A stretch of DNA of 64,000 bases from JBGQOJ01 sp052119585 (GCF_052119585.1 NZ_JBGQOJ010000001.1:310001-374000), one strand, 5' to 3'. Positions 45,703 to 55,291 are shown, counted from the first letter of the stretch. Notes: generated by a model not told the origin, from the sequence alone. Numbers and translations: made by a program.

Positions 45703-48513
45703 CTAATGCGCTTCGGCCCAGTTGCCCCCGCGACCCGCCTCGACCGTCAGCGCCACGTCCAGCTTGACCGCCGGCATCGACGCATTTTCCATCACATCCT
45801 TGGCGACCCGGATCAGATCGTCAACGGCGGCATCCTCGACCTCGAACAGCAATTCGTCGTGGACCTGCAACAACATCTTCGCAGGGATATCCGCAATCGC
45901 CTTTGGCATGCGGATCATCGCGCGGCGGATCACATCGGCGGCGGTGCCCTGTATCGGCGCATTGATCGCGGCGCGTTTGGCAAAACCGGCGGTCGGGCCT
46001 TTGGCGTTGATCTCGGGCGTGTGGATCTTGCGCCCGAACAGCGTCAGCACATACCCGTTCGCCTTTGCGAATTCGGTCGTCGCGTCCATATAGGCGCGAA
46101 TGCCGGGAAACCGTTCGAAATAGCGGTCGATGAACCCCTGCGCCTCGGCCCGCGGAATCCGCAGGTTGCGCGCCAGACCAAAGCCCGATATCCCGTAAAT
46201 GACCCCAAAGTTGATCGCCTTGGCCTTGCGGCGAATATCCGGCGTCATCTGGTCCAAAGGCACATCGAACATCTCGGACGCCGTCATCGCGTGAATGTCG
46301 TGGCCATCCTTGAACGCCTGCTTCAACGCCGGAATATCGGCAACATGCGCCAGAATGCGCAGCTCGATCTGGGAATAGTCCAATGACACCAGCGTCTTGC
46401 CCGTAGGCGCGACAAAAGCCTCGCGGATGCGGCGGCCTTCCTCGGACCGGATCGGAATGTTCTGCAAGTTCGGATCGCTGGACGCCAGACGCCCCGTGTT
46501 GGCCCCCGCAATCATATAGGACGTATGAACGCGGCCGGTTTCGGTGTTGATATGATCCTGAAGAGCATCGGTATAGGTCGATTTCAGCTTGGACAACTGC
46601 CGCCAGTCCAGCACCCGCGCGGGCAACTCGTGTTCTGTCGCCAGATCCTCCAGCACATCGGCGCCCGTGGCATAGGCCCCCGTCTTGCCGGTCTTTCCGC
46701 CCTCGATCCCCATCTTGTCGAACAGAATTTCGCCCAACTGCTTGGGTGATCCGACATTGAACGGCTGCCCCGCCAGTTCATGAATTTCGGCCTCCAGCCC
46801 TGCCATTTTCTGGGCAAAGGCATTGGACATCCGGCTTAGCGTGTCGCGGTCAACCTGAATGCCCGCCATCTCCATCTCGGCCAGAACCGGCACCAATGGC
46901 CGCTCCATCGTCTCGTAAACGGTTGTTACACGGGCCTGATGCAGACGCGGCTTGAACAGTTCCCACAGGCGCAGAGTGATATCCGCATCCTCTGCCGCAT
47001 ATCTTACCGCATCGCCAACGGGCACGCGGTCGAACGTAATCGCGGATTTCCCGCCGCCCAACAGCGACTTGATCGGGATCGGCGTGTGATCCAGATAACG
47101 CTCTGACAGCGCGTCCATACCGTGATTGTGCAATCCCGCATGCAGGGCATAAGACAACAGCATCGTGTCGTCGATCGGTGCCACATCCACCCCGACGCGG
47201 GCAAAAATCTTGGCGTCGTATTTCATGTTCTGACCGATCTTCAGGATCGAAGGATCCTCCAGCACCGGTTTCAGCATCGCCAATGCATCCGCGGTCTTCA
47301 TCTGTCCCGCCGCCAGATCGCTGCCGCCGAACAGGTCATCCGCCGCACTGTCCTTATGGATCAACGGGATGTAGCATGCCTGTCCCGCCGTCACGCACAG
47401 CGAAATGCCGACCAGCTCGGCCTGCATCTCGTCCAGCGATGTGGTTTCGGTATCCACTGCCACATACCCGACTTCGTAAATCCGGTCGATCCAGACCGCC
47501 AGCGCCTTGGCATCACCGACACATTCATACTCTTCGGGCCTGAATGGCGCGGCAACGGGCGCGGCAGTGGCGATGGCGGTGGCCGATTTGGCAACCGGCG
47601 CCCCCTCCGGCGCGGGCGGCGGTGCAACGCCCGTCATCTCGGACACGCGCTTGGTCAGGGTGCGGAATTCCATCTCGTTCAGGAATTTCAACAGGGCCTC
47701 TGGCTCTGGTTCCTTGACCTCAAGATCATCCAGCGAGAAATCCAGCGCCATGTCACCGTCAAGCTGCACCAGCCGTTTGGAAATGCGGATCAGCTCGGCG
47801 TTATCCACCAGCGCCTCGCGCCGCTTGGGCTGTTTGATCTCGCCCGCACGCGCCAGCAATGTCTCCAGATCGCCATATTCGTTGATCAACAAGGCGGCTG
47901 TCTTGATCCCGATACCGGGGGCGCCCGGCACGTTGTCGACACTGTCACCGGCCAAGGCCTGCACATCGACCACACGGTCCGGCCTCACCCCGAACTTCTC
48001 GATCACCTCGTCAACGCCGATACGCTTGTTCTTCATCGCGTCCAGCATTTCCACACCGTGGCCAACCAGTTGCATCAGGTCCTTGTCGGAACTGATGATG
48101 GTGCAGCGCCCGCCCGCATCGCGGGCCTGACACGCCAAAGTGGCAATGATGTCATCTGCCTCGAAATCCTCGATCTCGATGGACTTCAGATTGAACGCCC
48201 GCGTCGCATCGCGGGTCAGCGGAAACTGCGGGCGCAGATCCTCGGGCAGCTCTGGCCGATGCGCCTTGTACAAAGGGTAGATGTCATTGCGGAACGTCTT
48301 TGACGAATAGTCAAAGATCACCGCCGCATGGGTCGGCGCATCGGGGCCCTTGTTGTCCTCGATGTATTTGAAGATCATGTTGCAGAACCCCGCGACCGCG
48401 CCGATCGGCAGGCCGTCGGACTTGCGCGTCAGGGGCGGCAAGGCGTGATAGGCGCGGAAAATGAAGGCAGAGCCATCAATCAGATGCAGGTGGCATCCCT
48501 TGCCAAACGTCAT
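45703..48513 (-). CDS. polA: DNA polymerase I
   Basis: 936 residues from ATG 48513. Three domains: 5'-3' exonuclease (about 1-300, HLIDGSAFIFRAYHA), 3'-5' exonuclease (about 330-520, with intact VAVDTETTSLD and YAAEDADITLRLW), and the polymerase (about 540-936, DYSQIELRILAHV, KAINFGVIYGIS, HDELLFEV). The proofreading acidic residues are present. Used in lagging-strand maturation and repair. GGGAGA stands about 8 bases upstream. Confidence 0.98.
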   Translation of the reverse strand: MTFGKGCHLHLIDGSAFIFRAYHALPPLTRKSDGLPIGAVAGFCNMIFKYIEDNKGPDAPTHAAVIFDYSSKTFRNDIYPLYKAHRPELPEDLRPQFPLTRDATRAFNLKSIEIEDFEADDIIATLACQARDAGGRCTIISSDKDLMQLVGHGVEMLDAMKNKRIGVDEVIEKFGVRPDRVVDVQALAGDSVDNVPGAPGIGIKTAALLINEYGDLETLLARAGEIKQPKRREALVDNAELIRISKRLVQLDGDMALDFSLDDLEVKEPEPEALLKFLNEMEFRTLTKRVSEMTGVAPPPAPEGAPVAKSATAIATAAPVAAPFRPEEYECVGDAKALAVWIDRIYEVGYVAVDTETTSLDEMQAELVGISLCVTAGQACYIPLIHKDSAADDLFGGSDLAAGQMKTADALAMLKPVLEDPSILKIGQNMKYDAKIFARVGVDVAPIDDTMLLSYALHAGLHNHGMDALSERYLDHTPIPIKSLLGGGKSAITFDRVPVGDAVRYAAEDADITLRLWELFKPRLHQARVTTVYETMERPLVPVLAEMEMAGIQVDRDTLSRMSNAFAQKMAGLEAEIHELAGQPFNVGSPKQLGEILFDKMGIEGGKTGKTGAYATGADVLEDLATEHELPARVLDWRQLSKLKSTYTDALQDHINTETGRVHTSYMIAGANTGRLASSDPNLQNIPIRSEEGRRIREAFVAPTGKTLVSLDYSQIELRILAHVADIPALKQAFKDGHDIHAMTASEMFDVPLDQMTPDIRRKAKAINFGVIYGISGFGLARNLRIPRAEAQGFIDRYFERFPGIRAYMDATTEFAKANGYVLTLFGRKIHTPEINAKGPTAGFAKRAAINAPIQGTAADVIRRAMIRMPKAIADIPAKMLLQVHDELLFEVEDAAVDDLIRVAKDVMENASMPAVKLDVALTVEAGRGGNWAEAH

Positions 48514-48579
48514 GTCACGTCTCCCGTGTGTCGTATCGCCACCGCCGGTCAAGGCGATCAGGGCAAGGCTGGCGGCTGC

Positions 48580-48762
48580 TTATTCCGCAGCCCCGGCATG
48601 GTCCTTATGGACGAAACGCTTATCGCAATATCCGCATTCGACAAACCCCTTGTCCTCGGGGATTTGCAACCAGACGCGCGGATGACCAAGCGCACCTTCG
48701 CCGCCATCACAAGCCACACGGTGGGTATCCACGACCACAGTTTCAGGCGCTTCAATGGACAT
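48580..48762 (-). CDS. Zinc-finger domain protein (CHCC type)
   Basis: 60 residues. Metal site: Cys near 18 (RVACDGG), His near 26, and a terminal CGYCDKRFVHKD. The arrangement matches the zf-CHCC family related to the mitochondrial complex I subunit NDUFS6. AAGGA precedes the ATG. Probably a conserved alphaproteobacterial accessory protein. Confidence 0.88.
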   Translation of the reverse strand: MSIEAPETVVVDTHRVACDGGEGALGHPRVWLQIPEDKGFVECGYCDKRFVHKDHAGAAE

Positions 48763-48870
48763 CGGTGTATTCCTTCGTGGTTGTGGTGGACGGTCAGGCG
48801 TCTTAAGTCGTTATCAATCGGTGGGCATGATAGCAATCCACCACGCACGGGCAAGGGCAGAGGGTGACCA

Positions 48871-49815
48871 ATGACACAGAATGCAATCCGGATCGAAGGC
48901 CTGCGCAAGACATATGCGGGCGGCGGCAACCAACCCGCAAAAGAGGCGCTGAAGGGGATCGACCTTGATATTCCTGCGGGCAGCATTTTCGGCCTTCTTG
49001 GCCCGAATGGCGCGGGAAAATCGACCCTGATCAACATCCTGGCGGGTCTGGTGACGAAAACCGCAGGCAAGGTGGAAATCTGGGGCTTTGATCAGGACAT
49101 CAACCCACGCCAGTCCCGCGCGTCGATCGGGGTAATGCCGCAGGAACTGAACATGGATCCGTTCTTTACCGCCCGCGCCGCGCTCGAGGTGCAGGCGGGG
49201 CTGTACGGCGTGCCGAAAAAACAACGTCGCACGGACGAGATCCTCGACCTGATCGGCCTGACCGACAAGGCCGACGCCTGGGCGCGGTCGCTGTCGGGCG
49301 GGATGCGGCGGCGGCTGTTGCTGGGCAAGGCGCTGGTGCATTCGCCCAACGTGCTTGTGCTTGACGAGCCCACAGCCGGCGTCGACATCGAATTGCGCCA
49401 GATGCTTTGGACCAATGTCCGCAAAATGAACGACGAAGGCATGACGATCATCCTGACGACACATTATCTGGAAGAAGCCGAACAGATGTGCGACGAGATC
49501 GCGATTATCAACCAGGGAGAGGTCATCGTCCGCGACAAGACGGCCAACCTGATCGGCCGTATGGACAGCAAGACCCTGATCATCGTCCCCGATGCCCCCG
49601 TGACCCGCGCCGTCACCCTGCCCGATGGCGTCGCCATGACCACCCGCCGCGACGGCGCATTGGTCTTCACCTATCGCCGCAACACAACCAACGCCGACGT
49701 CGTGCTGAACGCAGTGCAGGCCGCTGGCATCACAATCCGCGATGTCGCCACGCAGGAGCCGGATCTGGAGGACGTCTTTGTTGCGCTGACCAGCACCAAA
49801 GGGGACGCCGCCTAG
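48871..49815 (+). CDS. ABC transporter ATP-binding protein, YadG-like
   Basis: 314 residues. Walker A GPNGAGKST (about 48-56), signature LSGGMRRRL, Walker B LVLDEPTAGVDIELRQ, and H-loop TTHYLEEAE. The pattern and length match E. coli YadG, an ABC-2-type export ATPase. No YadH-type permease follows: the next gene is on the other strand 100 bp away. The permease must lie elsewhere or be lost. Confidence 0.92.
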   Translation: MTQNAIRIEGLRKTYAGGGNQPAKEALKGIDLDIPAGSIFGLLGPNGAGKSTLINILAGLVTKTAGKVEIWGFDQDINPRQSRASIGVMPQELNMDPFFTARAALEVQAGLYGVPKKQRRTDEILDLIGLTDKADAWARSLSGGMRRRLLLGKALVHSPNVLVLDEPTAGVDIELRQMLWTNVRKMNDEGMTIILTTHYLEEAEQMCDEIAIINQGEVIVRDKTANLIGRMDSKTLIIVPDAPVTRAVTLPDGVAMTTRRDGALVFTYRRNTTNADVVLNAVQAAGITIRDVATQEPDLEDVFVALTSTKGDAA

Positions 49816-49838
49816 GTCGGGGCCACGCGCTCCGCGCG

Positions 49839-49858
49839 GGAGTATTTATAGAACAAAG
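49839..49858 (+). repeat. Intergenic motif copy D1
   Basis: GGAGTATTTATAGAACAAAG follows the YadG-like gene, directly after a GC-rich GCGCGCTCCGCGCGG stretch. Confidence 0.6.
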
Positions 49859-49866
49859 TATCAATG

Positions 49867-49886
49867 TCTTCTCGGCAAAAATACTC
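49867..49886 (-). repeat. Intergenic motif copy D2 (variant)
   Basis: On the minus strand GAGTATTTTTGCCGAGAAGA, placed as an inverted partner 8 bp from copy D1 between two convergent genes. Confidence 0.55.
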
Positions 49887-49915
49887 TCGCGCGAAGCGCA
49901 TTCCGACCCCCTCGG

Positions 49916-50290
49916 TCAGCCCAGCATCTTGCCCAGATGACGCCCGCCGACGATATGCACATGCAGATGCGGCACCTCCTGCACACCGTTCTCGCCTGAG
50001 TTGGCGATCATCCGGTATCCTGCCCCACCCTCGCCGGGTTGCACGCCCAGCATCTTGCAGACCTCGCCCACCGCCCGCGTGAAATCGACAACTTCGGCAT
50101 CCGAGGCGTTCAGGGCGAACTCGTCATAGGTCACATATGCGCCCTTCGGGATCACCAGAACATGGTCCGGCGCCTGCGGTGCGATATCGCGAAACGCCAG
50201 CGTGTGTTCGGTTTCCAGCACAGTATTGTTCGGGATTTCCCCGCGCAGGATTCTGGCAAAGATGTTCTGTGGATCATAGGTATTCGGCAT
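49916..50290 (-). CDS. HIT-family protein (HinT-like)
   Basis: 124 residues with the histidine triad in VPHLHVHIVGG (about 107-117) and the N-terminal NIFARILRGEIP typical of HinT. It hydrolyses purine nucleoside phosphoramidates in the cytoplasm. The gene lies 9 bp after the start region of the glycosyltransferase gene and may be co-transcribed with it. Length is normal. Confidence 0.95.
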   Translation of the reverse strand: MPNTYDPQNIFARILRGEIPNNTVLETEHTLAFRDIAPQAPDHVLVIPKGAYVTYDEFALNASDAEVVDFTRAVGEVCKMLGVQPGEGGAGYRMIANSGENGVQEVPHLHVHIVGGRHLGKMLG

Positions 50291-50299
50291 AGGATGTCC

Positions 50300-51877
50300 T
50301 TAGTCGACAAAAAGATGGTCGGTTGATGCGATCTCGCGCGCCGCAGTTTCGGTCAGGCTCAGGAACCCTGCAAGTGGCGCGATGTTTTCCTCGACGCTGC
50401 TGCTTTCGCGCAAGCGGTAGAAATTCGGAAAATTGGCATCCCTGATCCGGTCGCTTTCGAACACGACATCATATCTGATCGTTGGCAACAACCTGTTGAT
50501 CGTCTCCTGCGGTGTGCGCTCACCGGCCAAACCCACCCTTTTGGCGTGGCCAATCAGGTAATCATCGCTGAAGTCGCAGTCGATTTCCAACAGCCGCGTC
50601 ACGCAGCGATCCGAATAGAAATCCTGAAACAGCTCCATGCTGCCTGGATCAAGGCACACGACCATCCGGTCGGTGTCATAGTAATCGAACAGCATCCGCA
50701 TCAGGGCGCGCCGGTGCCGGGCGCGTTTTACCAGCGTTGTCTGGATACCGCCAAGATCCGGCAGCGCGGTGCTTTCCTCATCGAACAGATACTCGATCGC
50801 AGGCAAATTCGTGACCTGCTTTATCCGCGCCAGAAGTCGCTTTGCCACATGCCATTTCTTGCAGGTGATAATCAGCAATTCCCGTTCCCGGCCCAGCGTG
50901 CTTTCGGTTTCCCAGAACCGCGGTGCAAAGCGGCGCCCGATCCGCCCGCGCCCGGTCATGAACTTGTACAGGCTCCGCCCCTCGTTCGAGATCTGGAACC
51001 GGTGATCCTCGCTCGCATAAAGCACGCCCAGACGCCGCTTCAGCTCTGTCGCATCAGGGCTGATTTTTCGCGCAAACAGGAAATCCTGCGACAACAGCAA
51101 ATCATAGTGGTCGTTATAGAACGTCACCGGCATACCGTAATCGGAAAACATCAGACAGGTCAGGGTGCGCGTGTCGATTTCCGTTTCGGGCACAAGGTGG
51201 CGCACGATGGTCTGGAAAAATGTCTCGTCCGGAATCCATGTGGTGCGGAAAAACCGCATCACATCGCGCCGCTTGCGGCAGAACTGCAATACCCACTCCA
51301 CGGTGCGACGGCGCAGACACCACCACTGGCTGCCGATCATGATCTGGAGATCCGGCGGAATAGCCCGCGTCAGCCCCAGTTTGCGTTGCAACTTGAACGA
51401 CCCGTAAAACAGCGCCTTTTGCGTCCGCTCGTTGAACACATGGCGATAGATCAAGCGCTCGGCTTTCCAGCCGGTCTTGATCCAGTCGCTTTCGAAATAA
51501 TCATAGCTTTCGATGTAATCCACATCGGCGCTGTCCAGAAAATCATGGGCATAGCGCGCCGATTTGATCGCCATGCAATCGCCCGACAGCATGTAGAAAT
51601 GCGTCGCGCGCGGAAACGCCTCCACGGCGGCCTCGACCGCATTCAACGTGGCCTGAACCAAGCTCCACGCGCCCCATCCGCATTTGATCCGCTTCTTCGC
51701 GAAGGTGACATTGGGATTCCCCTTCAGCGCGGCCCGGATGCGGCGGTAATGATTCGCCTTGGCCCGTCCGTCAAAATGGATCGCCATAAAGTCACCGGCA
51801 GCCGTCAGTCGCTCTGCCTGCTGAATAATCGCATCGGGATCTTTATGGCACAACAAGATAAAGGCGATTTTGGCCAT
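50300..51877 (-). CDS. Core-2/I-branching-type glycosyltransferase with DUF5928 C-terminus
   Basis: 525 residues from ATG 51877 (the longer frame to 51907 adds ten basic residues). The N-terminal domain (about 1-270) is of the GT14 branching-enzyme type: FILLCHKDPDAIIQQAERL, HFYMLSGDCMAIKS and GSQWWCLRR. The C-terminal part (about 280-525) matches the DUF5928 domain found in Rhodobacterales. Likely transfers a sugar in surface polysaccharide synthesis. Divergent from a sulfotransferase gene. Confidence 0.85.
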   Translation of the reverse strand: MAKIAFILLCHKDPDAIIQQAERLTAAGDFMAIHFDGRAKANHYRRIRAALKGNPNVTFAKKRIKCGWGAWSLVQATLNAVEAAVEAFPRATHFYMLSGDCMAIKSARYAHDFLDSADVDYIESYDYFESDWIKTGWKAERLIYRHVFNERTQKALFYGSFKLQRKLGLTRAIPPDLQIMIGSQWWCLRRRTVEWVLQFCRKRRDVMRFFRTTWIPDETFFQTIVRHLVPETEIDTRTLTCLMFSDYGMPVTFYNDHYDLLLSQDFLFARKISPDATELKRRLGVLYASEDHRFQISNEGRSLYKFMTGRGRIGRRFAPRFWETESTLGRERELLIITCKKWHVAKRLLARIKQVTNLPAIEYLFDEESTALPDLGGIQTTLVKRARHRRALMRMLFDYYDTDRMVVCLDPGSMELFQDFYSDRCVTRLLEIDCDFSDDYLIGHAKRVGLAGERTPQETINRLLPTIRYDVVFESDRIRDANFPNFYRLRESSSVEENIAPLAGFLSLTETAAREIASTDHLFVD

Positions 51878-52028
51878 ACGGGGAAACCTACGGGATGGGA
51901 ATTTCAATACTATTCACCTAGATAACGTGAACTTGGACTGAAAAAACAGACATTCATTGCTTTTTTGTGCGGAAGTGTCTCTTGGACACAGTTATAAAAA
52001 ACGAAATTGTTGGAGGCGAGTTAACATT

Positions 52029-52847
52029 ATGGGATTTCCCGGAACCTGGATGACGGAAAGTGAAAGCGTGGTGTACCGCGTTGTTCCGAAATGCGCCTGC
52101 TCGACCATTGGCCAGATCATGTATTATTCGGATCACGGCGAGTTCTTCGACGGTGACATCCATGACGCCACCTCGGGCATGCACAAATGGGCGATAGAGC
52201 CGAGCCAGAAGCTGATCGAGAAAAACGTCAAATCCCATGGCTCTTACGCGTTCACCTGTGTGCGAAATCCCTATGGCCGAATTCTGTCATCCTTCTTCGA
52301 CAAGATTTGCGGCATCCAGCGCAACGGCAAGCGCTATCGCGGTAATCTTGTGCCGCTTTTGATCCAGAAATACGGGATTGAGGTCGGCGACCCGGAAACC
52401 GGCTTTGAATTCGACCAGATCGCCAGCTTTCGCCGCTTTCTACTGTTCGCCCGCGACACCATCCGCTGGCGACGCCCGATGGAACCCGACATCCACTGGT
52501 CTGCCATGTCCGGCCATATCTCGACGTTCATCGTGAACGGCGGGCGCTATGACCACATCTTTCCGACCGAGAATTTCAACCCCGGCATGCAGGTCGTGCT
52601 GGATGCGGTAAAGACGCCGCACAAGATTGATCTGGCCCAAATTCCGCGCTTCAACGAATCCGAAGGGCACGGTCCAAAGATGGCGCATCCGATCCAGGAC
52701 TATTTCGACGACCTGTCGATGCATCTGGTCTATGAAATCTACAAGAAGGATTTCCATCTGTTCAAATACGACTTTGAAAATCCGGCGATCAAAAAGCCGA
52801 TAGCAGAGGTCGATCTAGACGAGGTTCACGCAAAGCTGGGTGCCTGA
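52029..52847 (+). CDS. Sulfotransferase family 2 protein
   Basis: 272 residues from ATG 52029 (GGAGG lies about 12 bases upstream; the frame extends to 51957). The PAPS 5'-phosphosulfate loop is PKCACSTI (about 20-27) and the 3'-phosphate site is VRNPYGRILSSFFDK (about 76-90). The enzyme moves sulfate to a hydroxyl of a carbohydrate. Its neighbour on the other strand is a glycosyltransferase, so sulfated exopolysaccharide is a fair guess. No signal peptide. Confidence 0.9.
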   Translation: MGFPGTWMTESESVVYRVVPKCACSTIGQIMYYSDHGEFFDGDIHDATSGMHKWAIEPSQKLIEKNVKSHGSYAFTCVRNPYGRILSSFFDKICGIQRNGKRYRGNLVPLLIQKYGIEVGDPETGFEFDQIASFRRFLLFARDTIRWRRPMEPDIHWSAMSGHISTFIVNGGRYDHIFPTENFNPGMQVVLDAVKTPHKIDLAQIPRFNESEGHGPKMAHPIQDYFDDLSMHLVYEIYKKDFHLFKYDFENPAIKKPIAEVDLDEVHAKLGA

Positions 52848-52889
52848 GACGAACCCGGCGCAGACCTCTGCCGCGCCGGATCTTTGCCC

Positions 52890-53516
52890 TCAGGTCAGCC
52901 CGCGACGCTCTGCCAACGACTGACCGATAATCTGCCAGGATGATGTCAGGAAAAGCCCGGCCATAATGCCCGCCACGATCAGATCCGGCCACCCTGTCGC
53001 CGTGCCCCAGACCCCCAGCGCCGCGATCATCACGGCGATGTTGCCAATCGCATCGTTGCGCGAACACAGCCAGACCGACCGCACATTCGCATCCCCGTCC
53101 TTGTAGCGCACCAGTAAAAGAACGCTGGCCAGATTGGTCAGTAACGCCAGAAACCCGACGATGCCCATCACTTCGGCCTCGGGGGTTGTGACGTAAAACA
53201 CCGTATAGACTGTAGAGCCGAACACCCAAAGCCCCATGCCAAGCAGGCTGATCCCCTTGGCCAGCGCCGCCGTGGACCGCGTTCTCAGGCCCGCACCGAT
53301 CACCGCCATGGAAATTCCATAGGTCAGGGCATCGCCAAAGAAATCGAGTGCGTCCGCCTGCAGTGCCAGCGATCCGGCCAAACGACCTGCGCCCATTTCA
53401 ACCCCGAACATTACGGCGTTCAGCGCGATAACCGCCCAAAGGCGCCGCTTGTAGTCGACCGACATTCCGTCGAAACTCTCTGCCCCGTGGTGGTGATGGC
53501 TGTGCCCGGCGCCCAT
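52890..53516 (-). CDS. Cation transporter, CDF-type, without cytoplasmic domain
   Basis: 208 residues, six membrane helices and a His-rich N-terminus (HSHHHHG). ALQADALDFFGDAL (about 50-63) and SRNDAIGNIAVMIAA (about 151-165) are the metal-site helices with Asp residues of cation diffusion facilitators. The C-terminal cytoplasmic domain of usual CDF proteins (about 290 aa) is absent. Divergent from a MerR regulator across a shared operator, which suggests metal-induced efflux, probably of Zn, Co or Cd. The metal is not determined. Confidence 0.85.
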   Translation of the reverse strand: MGAGHSHHHHGAESFDGMSVDYKRRLWAVIALNAVMFGVEMGAGRLAGSLALQADALDFFGDALTYGISMAVIGAGLRTRSTAALAKGISLLGMGLWVFGSTVYTVFYVTTPEAEVMGIVGFLALLTNLASVLLLVRYKDGDANVRSVWLCSRNDAIGNIAVMIAALGVWGTATGWPDLIVAGIMAGLFLTSSWQIIGQSLAERRGLT

Positions 53517-53546
53517 GGTCTGCTCCTTGATTCCTGATGCAGGTTC

Positions 53547-53577
53547 AACCTAATGTCTCTAGTAGCTATAGGTTCAA
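53547..53577 (-). promoter_or_regulatory. MerR-type promoter and operator for the cation transporter
   Basis: On the minus strand, TTGAAC (53577-53572), 19 bases and TAGGTT (53552-53547): the long spacer is diagnostic of MerR activation. Within it lies the dyad CTCTAG-TAG-CTATAG (53557-53571), resembling ZntR/CadR/PbrR operators. Confidence 0.75.
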
Positions 53578-53588
53578 GGGGTAAAATC

Positions 53589-54008
53589 ATGTTTTCCATC
53601 GGAGATCTTTCCCGGCGCACCGGCGTCAAAATCCCAACCATCCGGTATTACGAACAAAAGAACATGATCGACGCAGAGGGCAGAACCGACGGCAACCAGC
53701 GGCGCTATGGGGCGGACGGGCTGGCGCGGCTGACGTTCATCCGGCACGCCCGTGATCTTGGGCTCAGTCTGGAGGATATCCGCGACCTTCTTGCCCTGTC
53801 GCAGCAACCCGACATGCCATGCGCCGAAGCACATGTCATCGCATCAAAGCACCTTCAGGCGATCCGCAACCGGATCGCCCATCTCGCCAGATTACAAGCG
53901 GAACTTGACCGCATCCTGTCCGTGCACGACACAGGCTCTATCGGAACCTGCCATGTCATACAGGCACTGGCCGACCATGGCCAATGCGCGGATGACCATC
54001 AGGACTGA
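53589..54008 (+). CDS. MerR-family metal-responsive regulator
   Basis: 139 residues from ATG 53589 with AAGGGG upstream. MerR helix-turn-helix SIGDLSRRTGVKIPTIRYYE at 3-22, coiled-coil dimer helix about 80-115. Cysteines at PDMPCAEAH, GTCHV and GQCADD place it with metal sensors of the ZntR/CadR/PbrR type. It should bind the dyad between itself and the transporter gene. The 3' end overlaps the convergent desaturase gene by 10 bp. Confidence 0.92.
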   Translation: MFSIGDLSRRTGVKIPTIRYYEQKNMIDAEGRTDGNQRRYGADGLARLTFIRHARDLGLSLEDIRDLLALSQQPDMPCAEAHVIASKHLQAIRNRIAHLARLQAELDRILSVHDTGSIGTCHVIQALADHGQCADDHQD

Positions 54009-55054
54009 ACTGTCACTGGAATGGCCCGCGCCTGGGCATAGGTTACCAGCTTGCGCGATTGCGCATCCCAAAGCTGCAGCTTGACGCAGGCAAAGCTTTC
54101 CAGAAGCGTCAGACGCTTCACATCGGCCAAAGACGGATGGTCGCGCAGAACGTCCAACAGCCGATAAAATGGAATGCGGCTGTAAAGGTGGTGCACATGA
54201 TGAACGCCAATGTTGGCCGTCAACCAGCGCAGAACAACCGGAAGATCGTAATGAGAACTGCCGTAAAGCGCGGCCTCATGCATATCCCATTCGCTCGCAT
54301 CGTCCCAATGGGTCTCTTCGAACTGGTGCTGCACATAGAACAGCCATACCCCGATCGTCGCAGCGGCAACAACGGTTGGCAAATAGACCAACAGAACAGG
54401 CATGAACCCGCCAAAGTAGATCAGCCCCGTCACGATCAGCGCGATGCCGACGTTTGTGCCCATCGAACTGGCCCAATAGCGCCATCCGGCCTTCATAAAG
54501 CCAAGCGGCAGGCGCTGCTCCAGCAAAAATACGTAGAACGGGCCAATCAGGAACAATGTCACAGGGTGACGGTAGGCGCGGTAAACCAACTTACCCCAAC
54601 GCGTGCGGGCTTTGTATTCCTCCACGGTCAGGGTCAGAATGTCGCCGACCCCGCGTTTGTCCAGATTTCCAGACGCGGAATGATGAATCGAATGTGCGCG
54701 GCGCCAGACATCATAGGGGGTCACGGTAAACACGCCGATGGCGCGCCCGACCCAGTCGTTGACCTGCTTGTTCCGGAAAAACGCGCCGTGCCCGCAGTCG
54801 TGCTGGATCGCAAACAGACGCACAAGGAAAAATCCATTGGCCACGGCCAGCGCCAGCGCAAGAACATAACTTACCGACAATGCCCACCAAGCCAAAGCAA
54901 AGATCGCCAGAAACGGCCCGAAGGTCACGACAAGCTCGAACACACTGCGTGCGTGAACCGGATCGCGATACGCGGCCAACACCCGGATCCATTCGCGTGC
55001 GGCGATGTGGACAGAGGTCGCAGCACCTGGCCGCGTGGAATTTTTATCGAGCAC
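53999..55054 (-). CDS. Membrane fatty acid desaturase
   Basis: About 351 residues from GTG 55054 (AGGA six bases upstream); ATG 55108 would add 18 residues and is an alternative. Three histidine boxes of the diiron site are complete: HDCGHG, HSIHH and HHVHH. Four hydrophobic segments match acyl-lipid desaturases. It introduces a double bond into membrane lipids using ferredoxin or cytochrome electrons. Position specificity cannot be read. Confidence 0.9.
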   Translation of the reverse strand: MLDKNSTRPGAATSVHIAAREWIRVLAAYRDPVHARSVFELVVTFGPFLAIFALAWWALSVSYVLALALAVANGFFLVRLFAIQHDCGHGAFFRNKQVNDWVGRAIGVFTVTPYDVWRRAHSIHHSASGNLDKRGVGDILTLTVEEYKARTRWGKLVYRAYRHPVTLFLIGPFYVFLLEQRLPLGFMKAGWRYWASSMGTNVGIALIVTGLIYFGGFMPVLLVYLPTVVAAATIGVWLFYVQHQFEETHWDDASEWDMHEAALYGSSHYDLPVVLRWLTANIGVHHVHHLYSRIPFYRLLDVLRDHPSLADVKRLTLLESFACVKLQLWDAQSRKLVTYAQARAIPVTVQS

Positions 55055-55236
55055 CTGTATTCCTAGCGTTCTTGTTTCTTTGGGGTCGTGGATACGCAAG
55101 TTTGGCATTTTGGCAAGCTTTTTCGACCAATAGAGACCTATTCTCCGATCACAATACGATCAAAACACATCTGTTTATGTCAAGGTCAGGGGCCGCACGC
55201 GCCCCCTCTTGGCCATGCGGCCAATTCACCCCATGT

Positions 55237-55256
55237 GGATATTTTGACCAAGAAGA
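55237..55256 (+). repeat. Intergenic motif copy G (variant)
   Basis: GGATATTTTGACCAAGAAGA, in the 269-bp gap behind the desaturase gene start; inverted relative to copy H 35 bp away. Confidence 0.5.
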
Positions 55257-55291
55257 GTTGGAAAGCATTAATATAGAATGACTTTTGCACC

